Shown in pieces: positions 7,719 to 15,895 of a stretch of DNA of 64,000 nucleotides (its first letter is position 1; the number at the start of each line of letters is the position of its first letter). The notes below the pieces were generated by a model that was not told the origin of the DNA, made no database searches, and was given only the letters and a program-made list of their open reading frames with translations. The position numbers were made by a program, and so were the translations under genes. Location: assembly GCF_012689525.1 (NCBI RefSeq), contig NZ_CP051516.1, positions 3,348,001-3,412,000 of the forward strand, written 5' to 3'. The DNA is from Paraburkholderia aromaticivorans. Lineage in GTDB: Bacteria; Pseudomonadota; Gammaproteobacteria; Burkholderiales; Burkholderiaceae.

Positions 7719-7906
7719 GGGCCCTTTTGGGCTTTTGGGCTTTTGGGCTTTTGGGCTTTTGGGCTTTTGGGCTTTTGGGCTTTTGGGCTTTTGGGCTTTT
7801 GGGCTTTTGGGCCCTTTCGGGCTTTCGGGCTTTCGGGCTTTCGGGCTTTCGGGCTTTCGGGCTTTCGGGCTTTCGGGCTTTCGGGCTTTCGGGCTTTCGG
7901 GCTTTC
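7719..7906. repeat. Two-block octanucleotide tandem array, 11 + 11 copies
   Basis: GGGCCC at 7719-7724 is followed by eleven perfect copies of TTTTGGGC (7725-7812). GGGCCC is formed again at 7809-7814, followed by eleven perfect copies of TTTCGGGC (7815-7902) and a partial unit. The two blocks differ only by a T/C at the fourth base. All long open frames across it are products of the repeat (repeating WAFGLLGF or PESPKARK) and run through the tRNA or lack start signals, so it is not coding. Such arrays vary in copy number by replication slippage. It lies between the tRNA-Pro terminator and sixA and could affect spacing upstream of sixA. Confidence 0.95.
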
Positions 7907-8045
7907 GCCTGCGATATACCGGAACACTTATCCGGTCAGCCGAGCCATTGCCTTGCGGCCTGACGAGCCCGCGTGCGACAGTGACTAAAACCTGGCGCAT
8001 GCCTCATCGGGCTCAAGCGCCGCAACCAGAGTCAAGGAGACACAC

Positions 8046-8504
8046 ATGGATCTGATTCTCTGGCGTCACGCCGAAGCCGAAGACATCGCCAGCACCGACC
8101 TCGCGCGAGCGCTCACCACCCGAGGCCGCAAGCAGGCGCAAAACGTCGCCAAATGGCTGCGCACTCGCCTGCCCGACGACGCCGTGGTCCTCGCGAGCCC
8201 TGCCGTGCGCACCATCCAGACCGCCGAGACGCTGAGCGATCAATATCGCGTCGTGCGTGAACTCGCGCCCAACGCGAGCGCGGACGACGTGCTCAACGCC
8301 GCGGGCTGGCCGAAGGGCATCGCGCAGACGGTGGTGATCGTGGGCCATCAACCGACGCTCGGCCACGTCGCCGCGCGGCTGCTCGGCAATAGCGACGCGA
8401 GCTGGCCGCTGAAGAAAGCGGGCGTGTGGTGGATCGCAAGCCGTGAGCGCGACGGCGACGACCAGGCCGTGCTGCGCGCCGCCATGAGTCCCGATCTGGT
8501 CTGA
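8046..8504 (+). CDS. sixA: Phosphohistidine phosphatase SixA
   Basis: This 152-residue cytoplasmic phosphatase belongs to the histidine phosphatase (RHG) family. The signature LILWRHAEAE puts the catalytic His at position 8, as in E. coli SixA, and the second catalytic His is in VIVGHQPTLGH. SixA removes phosphate from HPt domains (ArcB in E. coli; later work points to the nitrogen PTS protein NPr). AAGGAG lies about 6 nt before the ATG. It is monocistronic, downstream of the repeat array. Confidence 0.88.
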   Translation: MDLILWRHAEAEDIASTDLARALTTRGRKQAQNVAKWLRTRLPDDAVVLASPAVRTIQTAETLSDQYRVVRELAPNASADDVLNAAGWPKGIAQTVVIVGHQPTLGHVAARLLGNSDASWPLKKAGVWWIASRERDGDDQAVLRAAMSPDLV

Positions 8505-8736
8505 TCCGGACTCGCTTCAACCAGGCGAGGCTTGCGCCCATAAAAACCCACGCGCCGCACAAAACGCCGCCGAGCCACCCAGACCGATCACACGCGTCAC
8601 CCACATCGCCGAGACCTTACCGTCCCGGCGCTTGAATCGCTCCCACCCATTCCGCCATTCCCCCACGTTTCGCGCGGAAACAACACTCGGCGTCCCCACT
8701 CACGACATTACAAGCCGCGGGCACGCAGCTTACGGG

Positions 8737-8776
8737 CAGTCATCCAATCGTCATGGCTTTGCCATGCGAGCGTCAC
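8737..8776 (+). promoter_or_regulatory. PHO-box-like array before the OlsB-type gene
   Basis: Four units repeat every 11 bp, starting at 8737, 8748, 8759 and 8770: CAGTCAT, TCGTCAT, TTGCCAT and GCGTCAC, each followed by a 4-bp spacer. The PhoB consensus is CTGTCAT repeated with 4-bp spacers, so the cores GTCAT, GTCAT, GCCAT and GTCAC fit. The array ends about 57 bp before the start codon, which leaves room for a -10 box and leader. PhoB itself is encoded in this window. Confidence 0.65.
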
Positions 8777-8833
8777 CAGGCGTTACTACATTGGCGAAAA
8801 AAGAAATCTCCCTTTTTTCGACCAGGACCCCCC

Positions 8834-9646
8834 ATGCGAGAACTGCCGACGCCTACCCTGCCCCTCGCTTCGATCTTCGAGTCGCGCCGTCTGCCGCGCG
8901 CCGAGGAAACGGTCACCGCCCAGCATCGCCTGCAAGTCACGTGGGCGCGCACCGACGAAGAACTGCGCGAAGCCCAGCGTCTGCGCTACCGCGTGTTCGC
9001 CGACGAAATGGGCGCACGTCTGACGGGCCCCGCGGGTCTCGACGTCGATTCGTTCGACTCCTACTGCGATCACCTGCTGGTGCGCGATCTCGACACGTTG
9101 AAAGTGGTCGGCACGTATCGCGCGTTGCCGCCGCATCAGGCCGCGCGTATCGGCCGTCTGTATGCGGAAAGCGAATTCGACGTGTCGCGCCTGACGCACC
9201 TGCGCGCCAAGATGGTCGAAGTGGGCCGTTCGTGCGTGCATCCCGACTATCGCAGCGGCTCCGTGATCATGTCGCTGTGGGCGGGCCTTGCCGCTTACAT
9301 GAAGCACAACGGCTACGAGACGATGCTCGGCTGCGCGAGTGTGGCGATGGTCGATGGTGGTCACTACGCGGCGAATCTGTATTGCTCGCTGCGCGACAAC
9401 GCGCTGACCGCGCCGGAATATCGCGCGTTTCCGCACACGCCGCTGCCGGTCGATGAACTGCAAACGGGCGCCGAGGTGGCACCGCCGCCGCTGGTGAAGG
9501 GTTATCTGCGACTCGGCGCGAAGATTTGCGGCGCGCCGGCATGGGATCCCGATTTCAATACCGCGGACTTTCTGACGCTGTTCCGCTTGTCCGATATCAA
9601 TGCACGTTACGCTCGCCATTTCCTTGGCGATGCGCTGCCGCGCTGA
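8834..9646 (+). CDS. olsB: OlsB-type N-acyltransferase (ornithine lipid synthesis)
   Basis: This 270-residue protein is a GNAT-fold acyltransferase of the OlsB/hemolysin-like family, which transfers a 3-hydroxy-fatty acid from acyl carrier protein to the alpha-amino group of ornithine, the first step to phosphorus-free ornithine lipids. Recognisable stretches are LREAQRLRYRVFADEMGA, CDHLLVRD, VVGTYRAL, KMVEVGRSCVHPDYR, MLGCASV and LVKGYLRLGA, all in the order seen in rhizobial OlsB. The ATG at 8834 has CAGGA 7 nt ahead; an in-frame ATG at 8753 lies inside the PHO boxes and is rejected. No olsA partner is adjacent. PhoB control is inferred from the boxes. Confidence 0.8.
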   Translation: MRELPTPTLPLASIFESRRLPRAEETVTAQHRLQVTWARTDEELREAQRLRYRVFADEMGARLTGPAGLDVDSFDSYCDHLLVRDLDTLKVVGTYRALPPHQAARIGRLYAESEFDVSRLTHLRAKMVEVGRSCVHPDYRSGSVIMSLWAGLAAYMKHNGYETMLGCASVAMVDGGHYAANLYCSLRDNALTAPEYRAFPHTPLPVDELQTGAEVAPPPLVKGYLRLGAKICGAPAWDPDFNTADFLTLFRLSDINARYARHFLGDALPR

Positions 9647-9706
9647 GCGGATTCGCTCGCGCGACGCGCTGTGATGCGCGTCGGCGAAACAAAAACAGGC
9701 GGCCAC

Positions 9707-9737
9707 AAAAAAGCCCGGCAAGATGCCGGGCTTTCTC
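9707..9737. terminator. Bidirectional terminator between olsB and ppx
   Basis: AAAGCCCGGCA (9710-9720) pairs perfectly with TGCCGGGCTTT (9724-9734) around a 3-nt loop. Runs of A on the left and T on the right allow it to stop transcription from both converging genes. Confidence 0.85.
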
Positions 9738-9760
9738 ATTCATGCGCAGTGCGCAAGGCT

Positions 9761-11272
9761 TCAGTCGTCCGTATAGACCACACGATACGGAATCCCGACC
9801 TTCTCCCACTCCGCGGCCTCCTGAATCAGGCTGTAGTCGGTCAACGGATTGTTGGCCACCCACTCGTTCGGCAAACGCACCTCGTAACCGCCGTTGACCT
9901 GCGCCACCGAGATGCCCGGCAAGCCGACATCCGCACGCCGACGGCACAGCAGCGCCGCGAGCCGCAGACAGAACAGCAGCGGCCACTCCACTTCGCGCGT
10001 TTGCGACAGCTTGCCGAGCTTGCCCGCGTGACCGAGCACGAGCGCGGCGAGCCGTGCCTGATCGGTGCGCGAAAAGCCCGGCATGTCCGCGTTGCTCGCG
10101 ATATAGGCCGAATGCTTGTGATATGCGCTGTGCGAGATCGACAGACCGATTTCGTGCAGCGCCGCCGCCCAGCCGAGAAACATGCGGTTTTCCACGCGGC
10201 GTTCTTCGTCGGGTTCCGCGAACTGGACGTAGAAGCGCACCGCGAGTTCGCCGATGCGCCCCGCCTGCGCGCGATCCACGCCATAGCGGCGCATGAAGCC
10301 TTCCGCCGTGACCGTACGCATGTCTTCGTGCTGCGAACGGCCTAGCAGGTCGTATAGCACGCCGAGGCGCAGCGCGCCGTCCGTCGTATCGACGTAATCG
10401 ACACCGAGTTCGTCGAACACCGCGATCATGATCGACAGGCCGCCTGCCAGCACCGGAATACGATCGCCCTTCAACGCGACGAGCTTCAGCCGATTGACGT
10501 TCTCCGCCTTGATCAACGCGCGCTTGAGCCGTTCGAGGCCACCACGCGAGATGCCGTGCGTGACGCCCGGATCGTTGAAGCCGTTCGCCTCGACCAGTTC
10601 GGCCAAGGCGCGCGCGGTGCCCGATGAGCCGATCGCCTGATCCCACCCGGTTTTCTTGTACTCGGCGGAAATGATCTGGATTTCGCGGCCCGCGGCGAGT
10701 TCGGCCTGACGCATCGTGTATTCGTCGACGTTGCCGGCGGGGAAAAACGCCCGGCTATGGCTCACGCAGCCGATATACAGGCTCTCCATCTTGATGGGCG
10801 TGTAATGCGAGCCGATGATGAATTCCGTCGAGCCGCCGCCGATGTCGACCACGAGACGTTTGCCCGGACTCGCGGGCACGGAGTGTGCTGCGCCCGCGTA
10901 GATCAGGCGCGCTTCTTCACGCCCGGCAATCACTTCGATCGGGAAACCGAGCGCGGCTTGCGCCTCGCCGAGAAATTCGCCGGCGTTCTTGGCGATGCGC
11001 AATGTATTGGTGGCGACCGCGCGAACGTGATCGGGATGGAAGTCGCGAAGACGCTCGCCGAAACGCTTGAGCGCGTCCCAGCCGCGCACCTGCGAAGCAC
11101 GGTCGAGCATCTTGTCGCGCGACAGTCCGGCGGCCAGACGCACCGGCTCGCGCAAGGCATCGACCTGATAGATCTGGCTGCCCGCGTCGGTTTCCTCGAC
11201 CCGGCCCACGATCAGCCGGAAGCTGTTCGAGCCGAGATCGACGGCAGCGAGGAGTTGCGGAGTATTGACCAT
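9761..11272 (-). CDS. ppx: Exopolyphosphatase (Ppx/GppA family)
   Basis: This protein of about 503 residues releases phosphate from the ends of polyphosphate (or converts pppGpp to ppGpp). Motifs of the ASKHA ATPase fold are clear: AAVDLGSNSFRLIVGRV at the N-terminus, the catalytic region EVIAGREEARLIY, and phosphate-binding VVDIGGGSTEFI; an HD-like C-terminal domain follows. The start is uncertain: MVNTPQ at 11272 gives the usual family length, with an in-frame ATG at 11290 and open frame further up. It is divergent from ppk, so making and breaking polyphosphate are controlled from one 314-bp intergenic region. Confidence 0.9.
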   Translation of the reverse strand: MVNTPQLLAAVDLGSNSFRLIVGRVEETDAGSQIYQVDALREPVRLAAGLSRDKMLDRASQVRGWDALKRFGERLRDFHPDHVRAVATNTLRIAKNAGEFLGEAQAALGFPIEVIAGREEARLIYAGAAHSVPASPGKRLVVDIGGGSTEFIIGSHYTPIKMESLYIGCVSHSRAFFPAGNVDEYTMRQAELAAGREIQIISAEYKKTGWDQAIGSSGTARALAELVEANGFNDPGVTHGISRGGLERLKRALIKAENVNRLKLVALKGDRIPVLAGGLSIMIAVFDELGVDYVDTTDGALRLGVLYDLLGRSQHEDMRTVTAEGFMRRYGVDRAQAGRIGELAVRFYVQFAEPDEERRVENRMFLGWAAALHEIGLSISHSAYHKHSAYIASNADMPGFSRTDQARLAALVLGHAGKLGKLSQTREVEWPLLFCLRLAALLCRRRADVGLPGISVAQVNGGYEVRLPNEWVANNPLTDYSLIQEAAEWEKVGIPYRVVYTDD

Positions 11273-11505
11273 CGGGTGAGCAGACTCCATGCGCGCGAGC
11301 GCGGCGGCGTTGGATGCGGGGAACGCTCCGTGTCCATCGGGTGCCCTGGGCGCCTTATGGCCGGCCGCGCTGTTCAAAGACGCCATTCTAAGCGTACCGG
11401 GCCTCACGATGTCACCTCGCAGCAATGGGGGTGCCCAATGGTCCCATACCGACTGCGTCATATTGACGACACGCGGCGATTACGGCGTAGAATAAAAAAT
11501 TAAGA

Positions 11506-11534
11506 ATGTCATAACAACGTCATCATACTGTGAG
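11506..11534 (+). promoter_or_regulatory. PHO-box-like site before ppk
   Basis: ATGTCAT-AACA-ACGTCAT at 11506-11523 fits the PhoB consensus of two CTGTCAT half-sites 4 bp apart, and a third unit CTGTGAG follows after another 4-bp spacer. It lies about 53 bp before the ppk start at 11587. The in-frame GTG at 11530 falls inside the site, which argues against that start. Confidence 0.65.
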
Positions 11535-11586
11535 AATTTCCGAGCGTCTTTCCGCCTCTCTTCCTGACATTCCATTCTCGCTGCCG

Positions 11587-13650
11587 ATGTCCATCCGCTA
11601 CCCCTTATTGAATCGCGAGCTGGGCATTCTGGGTTTCAACGAGCGTGTGTTGGCACAAGCTGCCGACCCAGCCGTCCCTTTGCTCGAACGTCTGCGTTTC
11701 ATCTGCATCACCAGTAGCAATCTCGACGAATTCTTCGAAGTCCGCATGGCTGGACTGCAGGAACAGATGCGCGACAACCCCGGCGCACTGTCGCCGGACG
11801 GCATGTCGCTACAGCACGTGTACGACCTCGTGGTCGAACGCGCGCAGAAGCTCGTGCATCGTCAATACACCATGCTGCACGACACGGTGCTCACCGCGCT
11901 CGAAGCAGAAGGCATCTATTTTCACGGCACGGAAGCGTGGAACGAAGCGCAGACCGAATGGGCGCGCAACTACTTCTTCGACGAACTGTTGCCCGTGCTC
12001 ACGCCGATCGGCCTCGATCCGGCGCATCCGTTTCCACGCGTGCTCAACAAGAGCCTGAACTTCGTCGTCGAGCTGGAAGGCAAGGACGCCTTCGGCCGTC
12101 AGGCGATGATGGGCATCGTGCAGGCGCCCCGCGCGCTGCCGCGGCTCGTGCGCATGCCGCAGGAACTGTCGGGCTATCCGCATGGCTTCGTGCTGCTGAG
12201 CTCGCTGTTGCAACGCTTTGTCGGCGAGCTGTTTCCTAACCTCGTGGTGCGCAGTTGCAATCAGTTTCGCATCACGCGCAATAGCGAACTGTTCGTCGAC
12301 GAAGATGAAATCACCAATCTGCGTGTCGCGTTGCAGGGCGAATTGCCGGCGCGGCATCTGGGTAACGCGGTGCGGCTCGAAGTGTCGGCGGAAACGCCCA
12401 CGCATGTCGTGCGGCGCCTGCTCGACGAAAGCGGCCTGTCCAACAAGGACTGCTATTACGCCGACGGACCCGTCAATCTGGTGCGGTTGATGCAATTGCC
12501 GGAGATGGTGGACCGCCCCGATCTGAAGTTCGTGCCGCACATTCCCGCGATTCCGCAGCGGGTTGCCAACAGCGCCAGCATGTTCGACGTGATCGATCAG
12601 GGCGACGTGCTGCTGCATCATCCGTACGAGAGCTTTCAGCCGGTGCTCGAACTGCTGCTGCAGGCGGCTAAAGACCCGAACGTGGTCGCGATCAAGCAGA
12701 CCATCTATCGCACCGGCACCGATTCGCCGCTGATGGACGCGTTGATGCAAGCCGCGCGCAACGGCAAGGAAGTCACGGTCGTGGTCGAACTGCTCGCGCG
12801 CTTCGACGAAGAAACCAACATCAACTGGGCCTCGCAGCTCGAAGCGGTCGGCGCGCACGTGGTGTACGGCGTGGTGGGCCACAAGTGCCACGCGAAGATG
12901 ATGTTGATCGTGCGGCGCGTGTCGGTGGGCGGCAAGACTACGCTCAAGCGCTATGTGCACCTCGGCACCGGCAACTATCATCCGCGCACGGCGCGTCTTT
13001 ACACCGACTTCGGCCTGATGACCGCCGACCAGAAAATCTGCGAAGACGTGCATCACGTGTTCCAGCAACTGACCGGCATCGGCGGGGAACTGAAGCTGCA
13101 CGAGTTGTGGCAATCGCCGTTCACGCTGCATCCGAAACTGGTCGAAGCGATTCGCGCCGAAGCCGAGCATGCGCGCGCCGGCAAGAAAGCACGCATCGTC
13201 GCGAAGATGAATGCGCTGCTCGAACCCACGGTGATCGCCGAGCTGTACGAAGCCGCGCAGGCCGGCGTGAAAATCGATCTGATCGTGCGTGGCGTGTGTT
13301 CGTTGCAGCCGGGTGTGGCGGGGCTGTCGGAGAACATCACGGTGCGCTCGATCGTCGGACGCTTTCTCGAACACCATCGCATTTTCTATTTCTACGACGG
13401 CGGCAAGGAGCAGGTCTATCTGTCGAGCGCCGACTGGATGGACCGCAACTTCTTCCGGCGTGTTGAAGTGGCGTTCCCGATCAACAACCGCCGTTTGAAG
13501 CGGCGTGTGATCGCTGAAGGTCTGTCGGCATTCCTCGGCGACAATCAATCCGCGTGGTTAATGCAAAGCGACGGCCATTATCGGCGCCGCCGGCCGGGCA
13601 AGTCCTCGCGCAACGCGCAGATGAGCCTGTTGGGGAAATTCTGTTCGTAA
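11587..13650 (+). CDS. ppk: Polyphosphate kinase 1
   Basis: This 687-residue enzyme reversibly transfers the gamma phosphate of ATP to growing inorganic polyphosphate. The N-terminal domain begins YPLLNRELGILGFNERVL. The two catalytic histidine regions of the phospholipase-D-like core are visible as VVGHKCHAKMMLI and FLEHHRIFYF, with HLGTGNYHPRTA between. The ATG at 11587 was chosen because family members start with MS-RYPLLNRELG; the frame is open to a GTG at 11530 that lies in the PHO box. Ppk is often membrane-associated and is induced by phosphate starvation via PhoB in many proteobacteria. Confidence 0.95.
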   Translation: MSIRYPLLNRELGILGFNERVLAQAADPAVPLLERLRFICITSSNLDEFFEVRMAGLQEQMRDNPGALSPDGMSLQHVYDLVVERAQKLVHRQYTMLHDTVLTALEAEGIYFHGTEAWNEAQTEWARNYFFDELLPVLTPIGLDPAHPFPRVLNKSLNFVVELEGKDAFGRQAMMGIVQAPRALPRLVRMPQELSGYPHGFVLLSSLLQRFVGELFPNLVVRSCNQFRITRNSELFVDEDEITNLRVALQGELPARHLGNAVRLEVSAETPTHVVRRLLDESGLSNKDCYYADGPVNLVRLMQLPEMVDRPDLKFVPHIPAIPQRVANSASMFDVIDQGDVLLHHPYESFQPVLELLLQAAKDPNVVAIKQTIYRTGTDSPLMDALMQAARNGKEVTVVVELLARFDEETNINWASQLEAVGAHVVYGVVGHKCHAKMMLIVRRVSVGGKTTLKRYVHLGTGNYHPRTARLYTDFGLMTADQKICEDVHHVFQQLTGIGGELKLHELWQSPFTLHPKLVEAIRAEAEHARAGKKARIVAKMNALLEPTVIAELYEAAQAGVKIDLIVRGVCSLQPGVAGLSENITVRSIVGRFLEHHRIFYFYDGGKEQVYLSSADWMDRNFFRRVEVAFPINNRRLKRRVIAEGLSAFLGDNQSAWLMQSDGHYRRRRPGKSSRNAQMSLLGKFCS

Positions 13651-13692
13651 CGTTAGCGATTGCGCTCGCTTCGGCGAGACAGTGACACGCGT

Positions 13693-13720
13693 AAAAAACC
13701 CGCTACGTGCGGGTTTTTTT
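13693..13720. terminator. Bidirectional terminator between ppk and phoR
   Basis: AAAAAACCCGC (13693-13703) pairs with GCGGGTTTTTT (13709-13719) around a TACGT loop, and the A/T runs serve both converging transcripts. Confidence 0.9.
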
Positions 13721-13739
13721 CATGCCGATGCGCCCACGT

Positions 13740-15053
13740 TCAAGCCGGCGCCGGCTGCCGACGCGCCGTGCGATACGCCGGGAAGCGCACGGTGAACGTG
13801 CTGCCACGTCCCTCCTCGCTCTTCACGTCGAGCTGCGCATCGTGCCGCTGCAGCACATGCTTGACAATCGCGAGTCCAAGACCGGTGCCGCCGGTGTCGC
13901 GCGAACGGCTACGATCGACGCGATAGAAACGCTCCGTCAGCCGCGGAATGTCCGCAGAAGGAATGCCGAGTCCGCTGTCCGTCACGGAAAATACCGCATT
14001 GCCGCCCTGCGCGCGCCAACCCACCTTGATCGCGCCGCCGTCCGGCGTGTAGCGGATCGCGTTCGTGACGAGATTGCCGAACGCACTGAGAATTTCCGTT
14101 TCAACGCCGGTGACGGTGAGCCCTTCGTCGGCATCGAACACGATCTTGTGATGATCGCTCGACAGGTTTTCCGCGTCGTCGCGCAGATGCCGCAACACCG
14201 CGCGCATATCGATCATCTGATCGCTTGGCGGCTTATTGTCGCCTTCGAGTTTGGCGAGCACCAGCAGATCGCTGACGATATGGCGCATGCGCGAAGCCTG
14301 CTGCTCCATGAGTTCCAGATAGCGCGAACGTTCGCCCTCGCTCAACGGCAACTCGCGCATAGTTTCCAGAAAACCTGAGAGCACCGTGAGCGGCGTCTTC
14401 AGTTCATGCGAGACGTTGGCGACGAAGTCGCGCCGCATCGCGTCGGTCCGCTCAAGTTCGGTGATGTCTTGCGAGAGCACCAGCTTGCGATTTTCGCCGT
14501 ACGGAAACACCTGCACCGAGAGCACATTCTGCCGTTTCTCGCCCATGCCGCGCATGATCAGCATTTCTTCGTAGCGGTGCGAATTCAGATAGCGAACGAA
14601 GTCCGGCTGACGCACCAGATGCGTGATGTGCTGACGCAGATCGCGTTTTGCATCGAGGCCGAAATGGAGTTCGGAGATCGCGTTGCACCACTCGATCTGA
14701 TCGTGATCGTCGAGCATCGCCACGCCGTTCGGCGAGGCCTGGATCGCCTGAATGAAACGCGAATGCTGCTGCTCGACCTGGCGCACCTGGGCGTGCCAGC
14801 GCTTCGCGAGCTTGTGCAGACGGTAGTAGATTTCGCCCCAGATGCCGGGGGCGCTCGGCACTTCGCCGTAAACCGGCGCGTCGAGCAAACGCCACAGACG
14901 CTGTTTATGAAAGGTGCTGAAAAGGCTCTGCGCGAGCAGCATGACAATCGCGAGGACGAGCGCTGCCTTGACGTTCACGAGTGCGCCGACCACCACGCAC
15001 AGAACAGCCAGCAGCACGACCGACACGATGGAGCGCGCCCAGATGATGTTCAT
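13740..15053 (-). CDS. phoR: Phosphate regulon sensor histidine kinase PhoR
   Basis: This 437-residue membrane-anchored sensor kinase has two N-terminal hydrophobic helices (about residues 5-45), a linker, a PAS domain (QASPNGVAMLDDHDQIEWCN), a HisKA domain with the phosphorylated His in ANVSHELKTPLTVL (about residue 218), and an ATPase domain with N, G1 and G2 boxes (NLVTNAIRYTPDGG, VTDSGLGI, GTGLGLAIV). It lacks a large periplasmic sensor domain, which fits PhoR sensing via PstSCAB-PhoU. It is the last gene of the pst-pho cluster, 114 bp after phoB. Confidence 0.95.
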   Translation of the reverse strand: MNIIWARSIVSVVLLAVLCVVVGALVNVKAALVLAIVMLLAQSLFSTFHKQRLWRLLDAPVYGEVPSAPGIWGEIYYRLHKLAKRWHAQVRQVEQQHSRFIQAIQASPNGVAMLDDHDQIEWCNAISELHFGLDAKRDLRQHITHLVRQPDFVRYLNSHRYEEMLIMRGMGEKRQNVLSVQVFPYGENRKLVLSQDITELERTDAMRRDFVANVSHELKTPLTVLSGFLETMRELPLSEGERSRYLELMEQQASRMRHIVSDLLVLAKLEGDNKPPSDQMIDMRAVLRHLRDDAENLSSDHHKIVFDADEGLTVTGVETEILSAFGNLVTNAIRYTPDGGAIKVGWRAQGGNAVFSVTDSGLGIPSADIPRLTERFYRVDRSRSRDTGGTGLGLAIVKHVLQRHDAQLDVKSEEGRGSTFTVRFPAYRTARRQPAPA

Positions 15054-15167
15054 GGTCTAGCGATCGAAGAGAAAAGCCTATGCGCCAGGATGGGAATCGC
15101 GGCGCCTATCGTTGCGAAGATGACGTATGACGCAGGTGGCTCGCATACCGCCACCGTTGAGCAAGCG

Positions 15168-15869
15168 TCAGGCGCTCTTCGCAAGCCGGTAGCCGCTGCC
15201 GCGTACCGTCTCAATCATAGCATCGCACCCGGCCGGCTTGAGCGCCGCGCGCAGGCGCTTGATATGCACGTCCACCGTGCGCTCCTCGACGAACACGTGA
15301 TCGCCCCACACCTGATCGAGCAGTTGCGTGCGGCTGTGCACGCGCTCCGGGTGCGTCATGAAGAAGTGCAGCAGGCGGAATTCCGTCGGACCGAGATCCA
15401 GCTTGATCTCGCTGCCTTCGGCATGCGCTGCCACGCGGTGGGTTGCCGGATCGAGCTTGAGACCGTTGATCGCGACCACGTCCTCGGTCAACTGCGGCGC
15501 ACGGCGGCGCAACACCGCCTTGATGCGCGCCATCAGTTCTTTCGGCGAGAACGGCTTGGTGACGTAGTCGTCGGCGCCGATTTCGAGGCCGAGCACCTTG
15601 TCCTGCTCGTCGCCACGCGCGGTCAGCATGATGATCGGGATATGCTTCGTGCGCTCGTTGTTGCGCAGATCGCGAGCGAACGCGATGCCCGATTTACCCG
15701 GCAACATCCAGTCGAGCAGGACGAGGTCGGGCAATACGTCGCTGATCAGATTCTGCGCCTGCTCCGCGTTGTACGCGCGAATCGGGCAGTGTCCGGCGTG
15801 TTGAAGATTGACCGAAATCAGTTCGGAAATGGCGGGCTCATCTTCAATGACGAGAATGCTGCTGGGCAT
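15168..15869 (-). CDS. phoB: Phosphate regulon response regulator PhoB
   Basis: This 233-residue OmpR-type regulator has a receiver domain with acidic pocket VIEDEP, phospho-acceptor Asp53 in LLDWMLPG, and switch residues in MLTARG and DDYVTKPF. The C-terminal winged helix ends RTVDVHIKRLRAAL...VRGSGYRL. It binds the PHO boxes noted in this window. The ATG at 15869 has GAGG 5 nt before it; the in-frame GTG at 15875 overlaps that ribosome binding site and is rejected. It lies between phoU and phoR, 26 bp after phoU. Confidence 0.96.
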   Translation of the reverse strand: MPSSILVIEDEPAISELISVNLQHAGHCPIRAYNAEQAQNLISDVLPDLVLLDWMLPGKSGIAFARDLRNNERTKHIPIIMLTARGDEQDKVLGLEIGADDYVTKPFSPKELMARIKAVLRRRAPQLTEDVVAINGLKLDPATHRVAAHAEGSEIKLDLGPTEFRLLHFFMTHPERVHSRTQLLDQVWGDHVFVEERTVDVHIKRLRAALKPAGCDAMIETVRGSGYRLAKSA

Positions 15870-15895
15870 CGGCACCTCTGGTCCTTATCTCTGGA

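Noticed and set aside
7719..7906. CRISPR array
   Set aside because: The repeat is a continuous 8-bp satellite without spacers, and no cas genes are present.
7457..8055. Open frames on both strands across the octanucleotide array, encoding repeating WAFGLLGF or PESPKARK peptides
   Set aside because: They arise from an 8-bp repeat read in 24-bp steps, extend through the tRNA-Pro gene or into sixA, and have no ribosome binding sites.
11453..11475. Additional PHO-like GTCAT near the ppx side
   Set aside because: Only one half-site matches; the partner 11 bp away has three of seven bases.
11809..13548. 579-codon open frame antisense to ppk
   Set aside because: His/Arg/Gln-rich composition typical of antisense frames in GC-rich genes; ppk on the other strand is fully supported.
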